A stretch of 64,000 nt of DNA. Source: Atkinsonella hypoxylon. Lineage: Eukaryota > Ascomycota > Sordariomycetes > Hypocreales > Clavicipitaceae. The stretch's first letter is position 1, and every line of letters begins with the position of its first letter. The translations under genes were made by a program, and so were the position numbers. Below are positions 11,857 through 23,629 of the stretch, in pieces. The stretch covers positions 62,001 to 126,000 of the forward strand of contig JFHB01000052.1 in the NCBI GenBank assembly GCA_000729835.1, given 5' to 3'. A model generated the notes under the pieces. The model made no database searches and had not been told where the DNA came from. It was given only the letters and a program-made list of their open reading frames with translations.

Positions 11857-13407
11857 TTATTTCACGGGTACAGAGATGTAGTCAATGTAGGGTGCATAAG
11901 CTCCCTGGTAGCCATAAATGCTGATCCTGTTATGAGAACCAGCAGCCAGATTGCAATTCAAGACACTCACTCCGGTTATGGCGAAACTGCCCGTAGGTTC
12001 GAAAGCAACCAAGTAGCTCTCTTGATTCACCTTCACTATCGCATGCCGCAGAGAAGGACTGCCATTGGTATACACAATCTTTACACTGCTTTGCGTGCTC
12101 ACGTCAGATTGAATACCAGAGAACGAGACGATCCCCCCTGCTGGTCCCCCAATCGATGCAACAGCCATACCGACGCTACATCCCGAGCATGGGACTTTCT
12201 TCGCTCCCTTGGACAAGGCGGCCTTTTCGCCTTCGTATTTACTTTGTGCAGGGGATTCTGACCATGTGTTGGATTTGGTGTCGGGAACCCAGGAACCTCG
12301 ATTCCTCAAGTAAACCTTGGTACCAAAGATGTTCAGTGGGAGCCAGATGTAGGTGCTGGCGGGGAGGTTCTTGGGTTGCCAGCGATCACCCATGTAAATG
12401 GCAGAGTTGCCCAAGGGCAAGATGTAGCTGGTCTGGCTATTATAAGTATTGGATCCCTTATCTGCAAAGGTGGCCCAAGGTGACCATGGCCCGGCCAGGG
12501 ATTTCGCGTAGCTGTAAACCTGTTGGAAAGAACCGGTTAGAAGACGCGTTGCAAAAGACATGATGATGCGGTAGGTGAGCGTATGGCTTACATTGTCGTT
12601 GCTCTTCCATTCTGTGAGATGAGAGGCGAAAATGTAATAATAGCCATTCTTCTTCAGCATGGCCGGAGCCTCAAGGTGATCTGGCCACAAATGGACGGTC
12701 TTAGTGACGTGGAGATAGTCATCACTAAGCGCATCAATTCGCAGACCGTAGGCGCGCTGAGGCATTCTCAAGTCAGCCGGGTACAGTTAATAAACAAAAT
12801 GTACGCAAACTCACATCTTCGGTCAGGAGAAACGCCGCACCGTCTTCGTCCTTGAAGAGTCCTATGTCTCGCGATTCGTGTCCCACTGGTCGGAAGCTTC
12901 CATAATACTGATACTGGCCGCAAACAGTGTTAGAGGTGGCGACGCCAACCTTCGCTTCTTTGTAACTGCTGTCATCTATGTGCATATACATGACATATTT
13001 GGATGTTTTGTCATTGTATATCACCTTCGGACGCTCAACGACGCGTGAACGCCCGAGATCACCTCCGTTTGCCGTGACAGACAGAACGGCATTTTCGAAT
13101 TTCCACTCAACAAGATTTGTGGATGAATAGCAGTTCACACTCTGAAAGTCGTAACTGCCTGACCTTGTTTCTCCGATCAGGTAGTAAGTGTCTTTCACCT
13201 TGATTATGCCTGCCCCATGTGCGTTGACAGGTTGTCCGGTTTTTACCTATTATGGCATCGTTAGCCGCAAGCCAGCGCCACATATTAATTATTGACAGCA
13301 GCTAGCCTTACATCTGTCCATGTGGCACCTGGAATGACCTCTAAAGCAGCCCGGGAGACCCCGGAAAGGGCCAGAATACTTGCAATCTTACTGATTTGAC
13401 GCCCCAT
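11857..13407 (-). CDS. Secreted GH43 (subfamily 24-like) exo-beta-1,3-galactanase with C-terminal CBM35-like module
   Basis: Four exons, 13407-13312, 13246-12815, 12756-12592 and 12519-11857, give 451 residues; all junctions keep frame. The 72-bp third intron is itself open, so an unspliced reading is misleading. A signal peptide (MGRQISKIASILALSGVSRA) precedes the five-bladed propeller: VNAHGAGIIKVKDTYYLIGE, then ERPKVIY (Glu about 103), LLTEDRAYGLRID, LEAPAMLKK (Glu about 205) and SQTSYILPL (Gln about 260). In characterised subfamily-24 galactanases two Glu and one Gln at these places act in catalysis and the usual Asp base is missing, which matches here. The last 110 residues (IVYTNGSPSLRHAIVKVN, YIDYISVPVK) look like a CBM35-type sugar-binding module. 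The expected role is release of galactose from beta-1,3-galactan backbones of arabinogalactan. Confidence 0.88.
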
Positions 13408-13789
13408 TGTGGTTATAAGGGCGAAGTGGAGGTGGTATCTTCAAATGCACCGTCATGCTTTCCCCAGAATTCCCTCTGTCCTTGCTCTTTTATATACCCA
13501 CAATCATGTCCTGGTATTATAGCTGGTATCTTCAAAGCAACTATCTCCTGAGATGCCGAACAGGCTCCAGCCCGTCCCGCAAGACCCCGGCCGAGGGGCG
13601 AAACCTGAAGTGAGCTTTGCTCATTGGAGGAGGAGATATTTGACATAGGTCTTTGCAGACAGGGTAATGCTAGTAGTACTTTATCAGAACGTAATTTATA
13701 ACTATAGAAGAAGGTTCCCTAAACGAGCTCGTTCAATTGAAATATAATCCTTGTCGGTACTGGATTGTAGCCAGCTGGCTCCTATGAAA

Positions 13790-14675
13790 TGACGACACGC
13801 AGCAGCAACTAAGCCCAAAACGGAACTAGTACCTGCGCATATAAATTTACACACAAAGATACCTCCTGTAAGGCTCGCGATTGCAGCCTAATCTTAGTGC
13901 AGCTTCACAAACAATTATAACACACTATATTTAGCTGTTATTCTTGATTGTAGTGGAGTACCTACACTTGAAAGAAGCTCTATTAGTGATTTAAGACTAT
14001 TAATATCTTAATATCACAAGAAGTATAGTGCATTTTGCAGACTAACATATAGGAATTAAGGGAGGTACCTTTTCGTATAAATTTATGTGTAGAGGTACTA
14101 CCTCCGTTTTAGGCCTAGTTGCTGCTACATATTCAAAAATTTGTTGCTGCGTGCGTACGCACTCCCTCTGCATACTAAGTTCATTGCGGAGGTACCTCCT
14201 ACAATTCCCCCTTTAGATTTTAAGCAAATAGAGATGTAGTAATAAGGAGGTATTTTATTATACTAATCTATATATAAAGATACTTCTAACATTCTACGCA
14301 AGATAAAGGAGGTACTTTCCCATACTATTTAGTAAGTAAAGATACTTCTTTAAGTTTATATTACAATATAAAGTTAAGGGGATACCTGTCATGGAGTGGC
14401 CCAATTGGGCCATAGCGGATGCCTGCGCACTCCATGTGGGTGTTAGCCCAATCCTCGCCCGATACCCCCCTATGGCAAAAGGATAGTTACGTATTGTACA
14501 AGTCGCACGACTCTGTACAATTGACATCTATATTACAAGACTAGGTCAAAGACCTAGTCCGTTACAATACCTCTGCATAGAAATTAGTATGCGGAGGTAT
14601 CACTTCCGTTTTGGGCCTAGTTGCTGCTGCGTATTGAAAAATCCGTTGCTGTGTGTTTACGTACTCGTATGAAAT
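13790..14675. repeat. Cluster of degenerate copies of a GTTGCTGCTGC-type repeat
   Basis: The sequence family TTTTGGGCCTAGTTGCTGCT, followed by an A-rich link and GTTGCTGCGTGTTTACGC, occurs here near 14105-14165 and 14600-14672 on the plus strand and near 13795-13870 in reverse. The same family recurs at 27449-27590 and 28140-28203, with a decayed copy at about 16295-16352. The spacer is very AT-rich with repeated GGAGGTAC motifs. No coding capacity is seen. It is best read as remnants of a non-autonomous transposon decayed by mutation. Confidence 0.65.
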
Positions 14676-15111
14676 AGACAGCGACTGCAAAGTTGAAGTT
14701 TTAAGTTAAGCGCTTAGTCGTTGTCATTGGGCCGGGTGTCACGGCACGGGCAACGCGGGCCAGGTGTGCGCAGATAGTAGGTAACTAAAGAAGATCCGGA
14801 AGGGCAAGAAAGCTCGGATAGGCTCGGAAAGGACCTACTAGCCCTGGCTACGAACCATAGGCGCATTCGCTGCGAATAAAAAGGGAAGAGTAAGGTCCGA
14901 AGAAGAGAATAGGAGGCCAGAGATTGAAATCTTCAAGGAACAGCCCCCAATTAGTACCTAGCATCAATATATAACCTCACAATCCCTCGCTCCTCGATGT
15001 GATCCATTGAGCCTGGGCATAGGCTATTTAGGAAGCTCAAGTAAGTTAACGCTAGACAGAGCTATGGCATGGCCAGGTAAGGTCTTCGACAGTTCGGTGA
15101 GGCTGTAGAGT

Positions 15112-15602
15112 CAATTCAGCGGGCACGCAAATAATGCACTAGACCTAACCAAATCGAGTAAGGTCACTTTTTAGGCGATCCCTACCTAAAAGTACACCTA
15201 ATATTTCTCTTTGTGCTATAATGCCCTATAGGTCAGGAAATATATACGCAATAACGCTAAAAGTGCGTTTTATAAGGTTTTTTTTTGCGTAAGAAACAGA
15301 GAACAGCTATTACTAGCTATATAAAGTAATTCTAATATAAATAAAGTAGTTGTTATTACTTAAAGCTATTTCTATAGGTTCTATAGGGGTTAAAGGGCTG
15401 TTACAGCAGCTGCTGTTGCGGCTGCTGCTGCCTAATTAGCGTTGCGGCCACTGTTGCAGCAAAAATAGCTCTATAGCTTAAAAAGAAACATCAGAGGTAC
15501 TTCCACACTGAAAATAGGTGTGCAGGGGCCCTTCCTGTTTTGGTTAGGTCCAGTGCGTTATTTGTTTTCTCCAGTGCATTATTTGCGTGCCCTAATTGAG
15601 CT
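15112..15602. mobile_element. MITE-like element with about 35-bp terminal inverted repeats
   Basis: The left end GGGCACGCAAATAATGCACT (from about 15120), followed by AGACCTAACC, is matched in reverse at 15540-15592. The right end has an extra partial duplication of the TIR (two GTGCRTTATTTG copies). The AT-rich interior is non-coding. AATT occurs just outside both ends and may be a target duplication. Confidence 0.55.
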
Positions 15603-16549
15603 GCAAATAGATCGATGATGGCGCGAGTTCGTCATACTTCACCCCGATTTCAAGTCGCGTTGATAGTGTAGTTGCTGCCGTGCGCTTATGCACTCGGAGA
15701 CTCGATGGGCGTCGACCTGTTCAACTTCTCGCTTGCTGCCGCACCAATCTTAGCGCCGGAATCACTCGCCACGTGGAGTTACTTCCAATGTCGCAGGGTA
15801 TACTCAGTATTATAGGGGAATCTAAATATTCATGCGGCACCCGAGCTTCGTTTCCTTATATCTTTAGCCTGATGAGTCTCTTTCAACGCCTGAGGCTGGA
15901 GCCCATACTCTTCCACTGCTTCACACGTAATGCGCGCAAAAAGGGTTTAATGAATAGTGACAAATGTAATAGTAGTAACTAGATAGCTTACAAAGGACAT
16001 AACAATCTTTTATGCAAAGCAAAGTCTGCGGGCTCCCTTCGTAAGGGGTAGAGCCACGCGCTCCTACTATAATCTGTCACTAATTTACTAGTCTAAAAGA
16101 TGTATATAGCTGTTTAAAGAGGGCCCATTACACCGGCCAAGGTGCCGCGAATATTTGTACCGTTGTAAAGTGCTGTTTTGCTGCCACAAGGCAAAAAGCC
16201 TAAACAGTGCCTGCCATCTTTAAAGCGCTAATCAAAGCTCTTGAAACTATCTACAGATACCCGGGCATACTAAGTAATATGCAAGGGTACTTCTTTTGTT
16301 TCAGGCTTACATGGTGTTGCATGATTAGACATCTTTTACTGCATGTTTGCGTACCAGACCGAACCTTAATCTAATAAACTTCTGCCCTTGGCGGATTGAC
16401 TCATGAACCTTGGACCTTGGACCCCCAGAAAACATAAATGCCTCACACATGCAATCCTTGGGATATTAATAAGGAGGCTCGTCATCATCTCAAGTTTCAA
16501 ACGGCATTCGCGGGGTGCCTGATCGCTTTGCTGCACTATAGCTGTCAAC

Positions 16550-18022
16550 ATGTATCTCCCAATCCTGTTTTCGGCAGTTGCGCTCACGATTGTACCTGTA
16601 GCAGTGGCATACACCTCCATAACCGTTGATGCATCTTTGCAATACGGCACCTGGGAAGGCTGGGGTGTCTCTCTCGCATGGTGGGCTAAGGCCTTCGGCG
16701 ATCGGGAGGACCTCGCCAACACATTCTTTAGTAACAAGTCGCAGAAGATCCTAGACAAAACCCTTCCAGGACTCGGATTCAACATTGCACGATATAACGC
16801 CGGAGCATCAAGTTACAAGGTATATAAAGGTGTCAAAATGGTCGCTTCACCTAATATCAAACCATCACGGCAAATCGATGGGTTTTGGGTCAACGAGGAA
16901 AGCACCAATCCTTCTTCCTCCAGCTGGGACTGGAGCGTTGATGCAAACCAACGAAAGATGCTACAGCAGGCTAAGGAGAAAGGGGCCAATCTCTTCGAAC
17001 TCTTTTCCAATTCCCCCATGTATTGGATGTGTAGAAATAACAACCCCTCAGGCAACAAGGTGGCCTCTCGGGACAATCTGGAGTCCTCGTACTATCTTCA
17101 ACATGCCATCTACTTGGCAACCATCGAAAAATACGCCCGTCGGCACTGGGGAATCCAGTTTCGGTCCGTTTCACCGTTCAATGAGCCTTCGTCTTCGTAC
17201 TGGAGTATGGAGGGCACTCAAGAAGGTTGCCACTTTGAAGTGAGCACAATGGATGCGGTGATTGGGTTCTTGAAGACTGAGCTCAACAGACGACAATCAA
17301 AGAGTTTGATCGCAGCTGCAGATGAAACGTCCTACGATGTCGCAATCCTGACATGGAACGCAATGGCTGAAGCAACCAGGGATACTGTAAGACAGATCAA
17401 TGTCCACGGTTACCAATATGGAGCCGGCCAACGTGAACACCTCTATTCACAGGCTAAGGTATCGAAAAAAAATTTATGGAACAGTGAATACTGTGATGAT
17501 GACGCCACCGGCAAGGCAATGGCTACCAACCTGCTCCTGGATTTCTACCGCCTTCATCCCACTGCTTGGGTCTATTGGCAGGCAGTTGATATTATGGGCT
17601 ATGGCCTCATCAAGGGCGACAACGACGCCAAATCACTAGCATCTGTAAACACCAAATACTTTGTCCTGGCACAATTCACACGCCACATTCGACCGGGAAT
17701 GACCATCTTGAGCACCGACAATGCGAGCGTGGTGGCGGCTTATGACATAAAGCGCGAAGTCCTTGTCATCGTTGCGGTTAACTGGGCCGAAGCTCAGTAT
17801 ATTAACTTTGACATTTCCCAATTCACCACCATTTGGGCAAAAGGCGGCCATGCGGTGAGAAAATGGCACACAGTGGTCGACGGAAGCAAGCACTATGAGG
17901 AGGCGCAGGACGTATCTATCCACCAACTACGATTCTGGTCGTGGTTTCTAAGTGGATCTGTGCAGACGTTTGAGATTCATGGCGTAAAAATATCAAGCCA
18001 TCATAAAGCCCCGCTCTTCTGA
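16550..18022 (+). CDS. Secreted GH30 endo-beta-1,6-galactanase
   Basis: An intronless 490-residue protein with signal peptide MYLPILFSAVALTIVPVAVA. Family 30 features run in order: YGTWEGWGVSLAWWAKAFG at the first strand, GFNIARYNAGAS, NSPMYWM, the acid/base motif VSPFNEPSSSYW (Glu212), INVHGYQYG, and the nucleophile motif LWNSEYCDDD (Glu313). These match fungal beta-1,6-galactanases (GH30 subfamily 5 type) better than glucosylceramidases. The C-terminal beta-sandwich (QFTRHIRPGM, VVAAYDIKREVLVIVAVNW) is present, so the gene looks full length. The product should cut beta-1,6-galactan side chains of arabinogalactan proteins outside the cell. It is divergent from the GH43 exo-galactanase gene, with 3.1 kb of repeat-rich DNA between them, which suggests a functional pair. 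Confidence 0.9.
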   Translation: MYLPILFSAVALTIVPVAVAYTSITVDASLQYGTWEGWGVSLAWWAKAFGDREDLANTFFSNKSQKILDKTLPGLGFNIARYNAGASSYKVYKGVKMVASPNIKPSRQIDGFWVNEESTNPSSSSWDWSVDANQRKMLQQAKEKGANLFELFSNSPMYWMCRNNNPSGNKVASRDNLESSYYLQHAIYLATIEKYARRHWGIQFRSVSPFNEPSSSYWSMEGTQEGCHFEVSTMDAVIGFLKTELNRRQSKSLIAAADETSYDVAILTWNAMAEATRDTVRQINVHGYQYGAGQREHLYSQAKVSKKNLWNSEYCDDDATGKAMATNLLLDFYRLHPTAWVYWQAVDIMGYGLIKGDNDAKSLASVNTKYFVLAQFTRHIRPGMTILSTDNASVVAAYDIKREVLVIVAVNWAEAQYINFDISQFTTIWAKGGHAVRKWHTVVDGSKHYEEAQDVSIHQLRFWSWFLSGSVQTFEIHGVKISSHHKAPLF

Positions 18023-20140
18023 TTGGTTTTCTATGTCTTGGATTTGTCTACGGAATAGGATATTCCAAGTCTCAGTAATCTGTATATAGATAATTGCGTA
18101 GAAAAGCAGGCCGAGTAATCTGTCGAAATATCTGGGCGTTACCCCTCACGATGCCTCAGGCGTCCGCGGATCCAACGGGTATATAACCGGCCTCCCCTAG
18201 CTAGGATAGATAGTATCAGATCAAGTCATCAGTTATATTTGCAACAACCCGTACGCACAGTTCTTGGGCCATGATTATGAAGCTTGATGCCCCAAGTCAT
18301 TACGCCCTCTATACCGGCTTGAGCAAATTATTCCATGCATGGCGAGACTTATATTTGCGCCTTCCACGTGGTATCAAACCGACATGGCGTGTCATCACGC
18401 AACTTAACCACCTGAGAGGTAACTACCTTGCGCACTGAGACGGATATCGTCTTTTGACCAGGGCCATTGAACGGGGTTTTCACCCACAATCTCAGCATCC
18501 AATCATCCGCGACTGTTTTGTTAAAGACCAACTCGACAGACGTTCCCATACTCGGATGAACAAGCACTCTACAGCCCCTTTAATATTGCGTAATTAACAT
18601 GGACACCGGCGGAGACAGACCCAACTAAGCAGACAACTGCAAAGGCCCTCCGCGTCCGGCCCATCATTTGAAGTGGCCTCATTCTCGGTCCTAGCAACAA
18701 CTCGGCAAAATCGTGCCCTGTTGTTGCTTTCACCAACTTTTCCTTCATTGAGAGATATATTGAGAGGTGTTACTGCTCTCGAAGCAGCCGATGACTGAGT
18801 AAGAGACGACGCTCCCAACTTTCTTGTCGAGAGACAACGCTGCGTAAGACGGCAGATACGCACCGATGCACCGAGCTACCTGGTGCTGATAGCTAGACAT
18901 GGACAATCTCCCCCACGATCCACTTATGCGTTGACTTGGTGGGTGCATTACAAGCAAGCTTCAGCTGGACGACGCTTGACAAGATCGCACAGAATTATAA
19001 AGACCCGTTGCCGCCTCAGTACTAATTCGATGAATTGGATTCAAAGCTGGATGCAGCATCGCACCCAGCGCCCGGTGCATAGACTCAAAATTTTAAGCAT
19101 CCGTGCCGTGGCACTGGATGTTGCCCAAGGTGGGAAAGCTTTGTCGTCTATCAGACCACGGCTCGGGTATTCAATACATATGGATCAAATTTTGGAGACA
19201 GCTGCCTCCATCTGCTCGAAGAATGTGTTGGAGCAACGTAACTGCTTTAAGCTCGCTACATCGCTCGAAATGTCGCGATAGTGCAGTTGGAAAAGAGGCA
19301 AGAAAAAGGTAAAGAGCATCTTTGCGTTGGTATTTAGCATAGTAAGATCAATTGACCCAGGTTCAAGTATTACGATTTGTGAGAATGGTAGTCGAGATAA
19401 GGACCTAGGAATAATCTTTCAGACCAAGTTATTTCTATTGGTTTAGCTCGTTAACGTGTTGAGGCACTATTATTGCCCAATTGAACTGAATATCTATGAG
19501 GAGCTAGTTACCGCAATTAGCACATAGGTGGCTACACGTGGATATGCATTTATTACGCGAAATTCAACTACAAAATCCAGTAGCGGAAAGATCGTCACGT
19601 ATGCATGTGACAGGTCTTGGCAACCCAGTGGTTCGGTAGCCAAGAAGCCGAAAAGGACGATAACACGCGGAACAAGTTGTCCGTTCTCAGTTCACTAGAC
19701 AAAACCAATGGAGGCAAGCTGAAGAGGATGAGCAAACTCAAGCAAGGTTGTTCTCATAGGATAGTTATTACTCTTATGTTAAGATAGTCCAGATTTTATG
19801 ACCACGAACTTTCGTATAATGCCAGAAACAATGCATTTGACGAGCTAATAAACCAACAGAGACAGCTTGGATCCACTAAAACGTTATTGCGGCGCTCGGG
19901 CGCGGTTCCAGTGGAAGCGCCAGGCCCTCAACGCTGCTCTATGGAGACTGTTGAAGTCTCGACTCAAAACAAGTTAAATTTGCTCATAAATCTAATGATT
20001 TGTGTGTTAGGGTATATTGGGTCTCTGCCTCGATGCTTTAAAGGTCCACTATTGTTGTGACTCGTGAAAAATGCAAAATATGACTGGGGTGGGCTGCGGA
20101 GTTGAAATCGCGGTCTAGCCCTCTACTTTAGGTGGGTGAA
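18023..20140. other. Gene-poor AT-rich stretch
   Basis: No intact gene recognised. A minus-strand frame at 18349-18567 (VFNKTVADDWMLRLWVKTPF) has protein-like composition and could be a fragment of a dead gene, but no partner exon or family was found. Other frames are short and motif-free. Confidence 0.45.
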
Positions 20141-20260
20141 CAGTAAATCTCAGGTCCAAACCATTTGCGTGAGGGTCTAGGTGTGTCAAATTCTTAGGCA
20201 GAATAGCATATACCCTATATATACTTAGCATATGCAGATTATATAGTGCTAATTAGCAGT
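20141..20260. repeat. Single end of a CAGTAAATCTCAGGT-type MITE
   Basis: Begins CAGTAAATCTCAGGTCCAAA, continues with TTGCGTGAGGGTCTAGGTG, then GCAGAATAGCATATACCCT. The same terminal motif is seen near 35400-35458, 35700-35800, 36216-36512, 42126-42528 and 53801. No matching right end is seen nearby, so this is a truncated copy. Confidence 0.6.
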
Positions 20261-21099
20261 CTATTCGAACACAATTTATTGTCTTCTTAATTATCGAGCT
20301 AAAGCGCAGCACAATGGTGCAACAGTTATAAGCCCGGGAGGTCTAGTAGTCCCTAGACCTGTAATTTCCCTGTGAACACACACGCTATAAGTTCAAACCC
20401 TAGTACTAAGACTAAAAAAAATCAATATTGGTAAAAGCATCCTTCAAAATCTAGCTATCTCCCTGCCCTATCGCGTAGATGCTGTTCTCAAGGCAGAAGG
20501 CCGGTACACGAAGTATTGAGCGTTTCCCGGTTGCTAGAAAGATTAATGAGGCTCGATAGGTACATAGAGGGGGTCAAATACTATTGCCACATACTGTAGA
20601 TCAGTGTCTCCCGCCACATTGATCATGGTGGTGGCAGTGTATACAAGGGAACGCAATAGCGAGTTTATAGTTTACCAAGACCACCCGAGGTTGCCCCCAG
20701 TTTCTATGAGCTTTGCCGTCACAGCTCTGAAATGGAGGGGCTTGGCGCATGGCAAGGTCTGTAAGCTGCTCTTAAGATTCGCTAAACACCAGAAAGATGA
20801 CGTAATTGTTTGTCTTCACGCAGCGGCAATGAAAGTAATGTAATGCTCGCTACCCGGGCTCTCGAAGGATGCATTCACGGAGTTGCAGTCTCTGATTTTG
20901 AACATGGCGCGCGCCAGGATCTATCATATGCCTGGTGACGCAAACACACAGCCAGATTTCATATGGACAGTGGGACCTTCTCCCAGCTCGAGTCCGACAA
21001 CTCTTCGTTGTGCACAATGGAAGATGTTCAACCCGGCACTCTGGATGGAAGTTTCTCCGTTAAATTTCTTACGAAGTTCCATATTTACTACTTCTGGAT
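20261..21099. other. No gene recognised; SINE-like or decayed sequence
   Basis: Includes an 8-bp-stem hairpin at about 20340-20362 (AGGTCTAG..CTAGACCT) followed by AGTTCAAACCCTAG, which resembles a tRNA B box but cannot be folded into a tRNA. Open frames near 20604-20843 and 20883-21125 have no supporting motif. Confidence 0.35.
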
Positions 21100-21832
21100 C
21101 TAGCACTGGTATCCGTCACTCCTAACAATAACATTCCAGTTTCCAGGATGAAAAGCCTGTCCTGCAGTAAAATAAGAATACAGATTCGCCGTTGGACTTA
21201 TGCAGCTTTCCAGAATCTTCTGTGCTCCATTGGCGATACTTGCAAAGGAGGACAAGGTTTTCGGTTCAGGAGACTAAATCAAGATCTTAGTAAGGAAAGA
21301 GGCCGAGCGGTACCGATATACATACGTCATTGCACCACCAAATGGCTGAGTGATAGGAGCAGCTCACACGACCACAATGATTTGGCCTTGGGTCATTCCT
21401 GGGCTGGCCCACAACGCCTTTAAGGTATCGAATTCCTTCTTTAATATGTCTGCTAGATGTGCCGTGCCAGGGTCCAAAGCAAACGGCCTTGAAGTCATTC
21501 GGCTGATCCTGACGTTTCTCCTTTTGGTCTAAATCATCTTCAAATTGTTCCTGGGAAGACTCATTATTCAAGTGATACTGCTCCAAAAACATTGGATTGA
21601 TCTTTTGAAGCTCGTGAATGGCATGCTCAATCGTTCCGTTAATGCGTGCGAAGGGTCCTCCAGGCTTCGTCTCAATCTCCCATTCCAAATCCTCTATATC
21701 ATAGCCCGGTATGGGTGAATCTAGTACGAGGGCCTTCAGGTACCATCAGCTCATCTGAATCATCAATAAGCGGATCTAGAGACCTACTGTAGAGGAGAGA
21801 AAGAATAAAAACCCGATCAGTTTTTGATTCAT
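21100..21832 (-). CDS. Small secreted protein of a widespread fungal Cys-rich family (CGRVSCSYxxAIWWCND type)
   Basis: Three exons, 21832-21784, 21720-21326 and 21273-21100, give 205 residues. Exon 1 encodes a signal peptide (MNQKLIGFLFFLSSTV). The mature protein has the family blocks PGYDIEDLEWEIE, RINGTIEHAIHELQKINP, AVCFGPWH, GIRYLKGVVGQP, CGRVSCSYHSAIWWCND, then SFASIANGAQKILESC and AFHPGNWNVIVRSDGYQC. I know this arrangement from many secreted proteins of plant-associated ascomycetes, but its function is not established. Intron 2 is canonical (GTATGT..TTAG). Intron 1 uses a weak donor (AG then GTCTCT), yet it is the only junction that joins the signal peptide in frame. If that donor is not used, the gene is frame-broken at its start. 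Confidence 0.75.
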
Positions 21833-21958
21833 CTTCGCGGAAATGCCGTAAATCCAAGTAATGTATGGACACTAAAGATGGTTGAGTGGAAAGCGGATAT
21901 TCTCTTCCGGTTGAATATTTCGTAGGATAGAATAGGTAGATAGACTTGTGCTGACCAG

Positions 21959-21968
21959 CTTTTTATAA
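21959..21968 (-). promoter_or_regulatory. TATA box for the small secreted protein gene
   Basis: TATAAAAAG on the minus strand about 130 bp upstream of the ATG at 21832, followed by a pyrimidine-rich stretch suited to transcription start. Supported by position only. Confidence 0.4.
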
Positions 21969-21989
21969 GTTATAGGCAGTTAGTCCATA

Positions 21990-22773
21990 ATGAGGAATCC
22001 ATAACAGCTCTAGATGACGGAGCGGTGTGCAGCTAGAGACCAATGGATCACAGGCATGCCCCCAACAGCCAATCACATTTCCATGACTACGTACTTAGGA
22101 TGAAGGATTTTTTTTGCCAAGAAATTCAAAATTTGGACAAACTGCTGCAGAGTGATTGATGTTATCCCTTTGGCATCTGTAGGCAACGAGGTCACGGGAC
22201 CCACCCAACTTCCGATACCTCACAGATACAAGGGGTTTCGCGATGTCTTCTAAAGACGATAATCGACCTCTCTAAGAACAACACAGAACCGAAGCTAATT
22301 ATCCGAATTGACGATTACTGTTTCAAGAGCGGCCGGCTGATATAGGCACTTCGGCTCCACCACGAAAAACGCGATATAGCTGCAATGTGTGCGATGTATC
22401 GCTTTGTACCTCCGGAAATCGCTAGTACTTCTATCATCCTGAGATTCGCACATACCTTTAAGTACCGCTGATACCCACATCATCGTGATTGGTCAACTAG
22501 TTGATCCATGACCTCGTTGTTGCCTACGGACTGCCAAAGGAATACCCACAGGCGGTCAACAGCAGCCGACAGTATTTGCTTGGCGCTGTAAAAAAACGCT
22601 GTATTTTTCCGCTTTCTTCCGGCCCCATAATTGTAATACAGCTACATCCTATATCCCACACCTCTACACGTAATTTGTATAGGAAGGTCTTGCAAACGCA
22701 ATAGCTACGTATTAAATTATGGGCCTAGAACAATTAGTTAGCCTGTTAAATATATACATAATAAAGAGAATAG
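21990..22773. other. No gene recognised
   Basis: Short open frames only (22295-22483 minus, 22501-22704 plus) with no motif. AT content rises toward the right. Confidence 0.4.
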
Positions 22774-22925
22774 CGGAAATCGCGTTTTTAAGCGAATTAG
22801 CTATAGTCTAGATGTAGGCTATAGAGGAATTAGTAAAACTTATAATGCAATAGAGGTAGGATGTTAGAATTAATCTATCTAGCTAAATCGGGTTAGACAC
22901 AGCGTTCGAGAATTTTCCGGTACAC
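22774..22925 (+). repeat. Heavily mutated copy of the repeat at 27231-27440
   Basis: Starts CGGAAATCGCGTTTTTAAGC and ends AATCGGGTTAGACACAGCGT. The copy at 27231-27440 shows the same order of blocks with G and C where this one has A and T, for example CGAATTGGCC there against CGAATTAGCT here. The direction of change fits RIP. Confidence 0.6.
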
Positions 22926-22979
22926 CGCCGATCAGGGATACTCATTTGCTTGTTGACTCCATAATATGAATAAAAGAAA

Positions 22980-23085
22980 CTTTTGCCAAGGAACCTAAAA
23001 TCATGCCCGAAAAAAGAAAAAGAAAAAAATAAAAAAAAAAGAAGAAGAAGAAGGAGAAAGAAAGGAAGAAAGAAACAGCTGATTC
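22980..23085. repeat. Purine-rich low-complexity tract
   Basis: Long run of A and G on the plus strand (GAAAAAGAAAAAAATAAAAA then GAAGAAGAAGAAGG). Frames through it are artefacts of composition. Confidence 0.8.
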
Positions 23086-23629
23086 CTTGAGGACCGTAAG
23101 GCTCCAGGTACATAGTAGATCCACTTTTATTGCTGGAACTTAGGGGCAGCTCGAGTGACCTCAGGTAACCTTTAAAAACATTGCATGCTACATCCGCAAA
23201 GACTAGCGGCTCTAGAAAGCAATTCTAAGCTAGCAACAAATTTACACCTATACACTGGTATAAATATGTCTAAAGGGAGAAAAAAATGCGTTACCTGGCT
23301 CATTTAGTCTATAGAGTTAGCGTTCGAAGGCCTTAGAAGGCCCTTAAAAGCCTCTTTAATAATACCCTTAATTAATAGGTAGAGGTACCTTAAAGCCAGT
23401 AGGGCTATAAGATATACAATGTTTCTCTTTGTAGCCTAGACTATTAGTAATACTTATATTATAGTACAATTTCGTATAGACGAAGATGTATCGCTTACAG
23501 CAATCAATTTAATTGGACCCAGCCCTGTCATCTTTGCACCTGGCGCCTTACGGTCCTTCAGGAGATACTATAGCACAGAAGGCTAGCATAATCTATGTTT
23601 TCGCTAAAAGGCTTAAGTCTCTATCTTCT

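Noticed and set aside
20313..20420. tRNA-like region with a strong hairpin and a B-box-like AGTTCAAACCC
   Set aside because: No acceptor stem or D arm could be drawn; at best a decayed tRNA-derived SINE.
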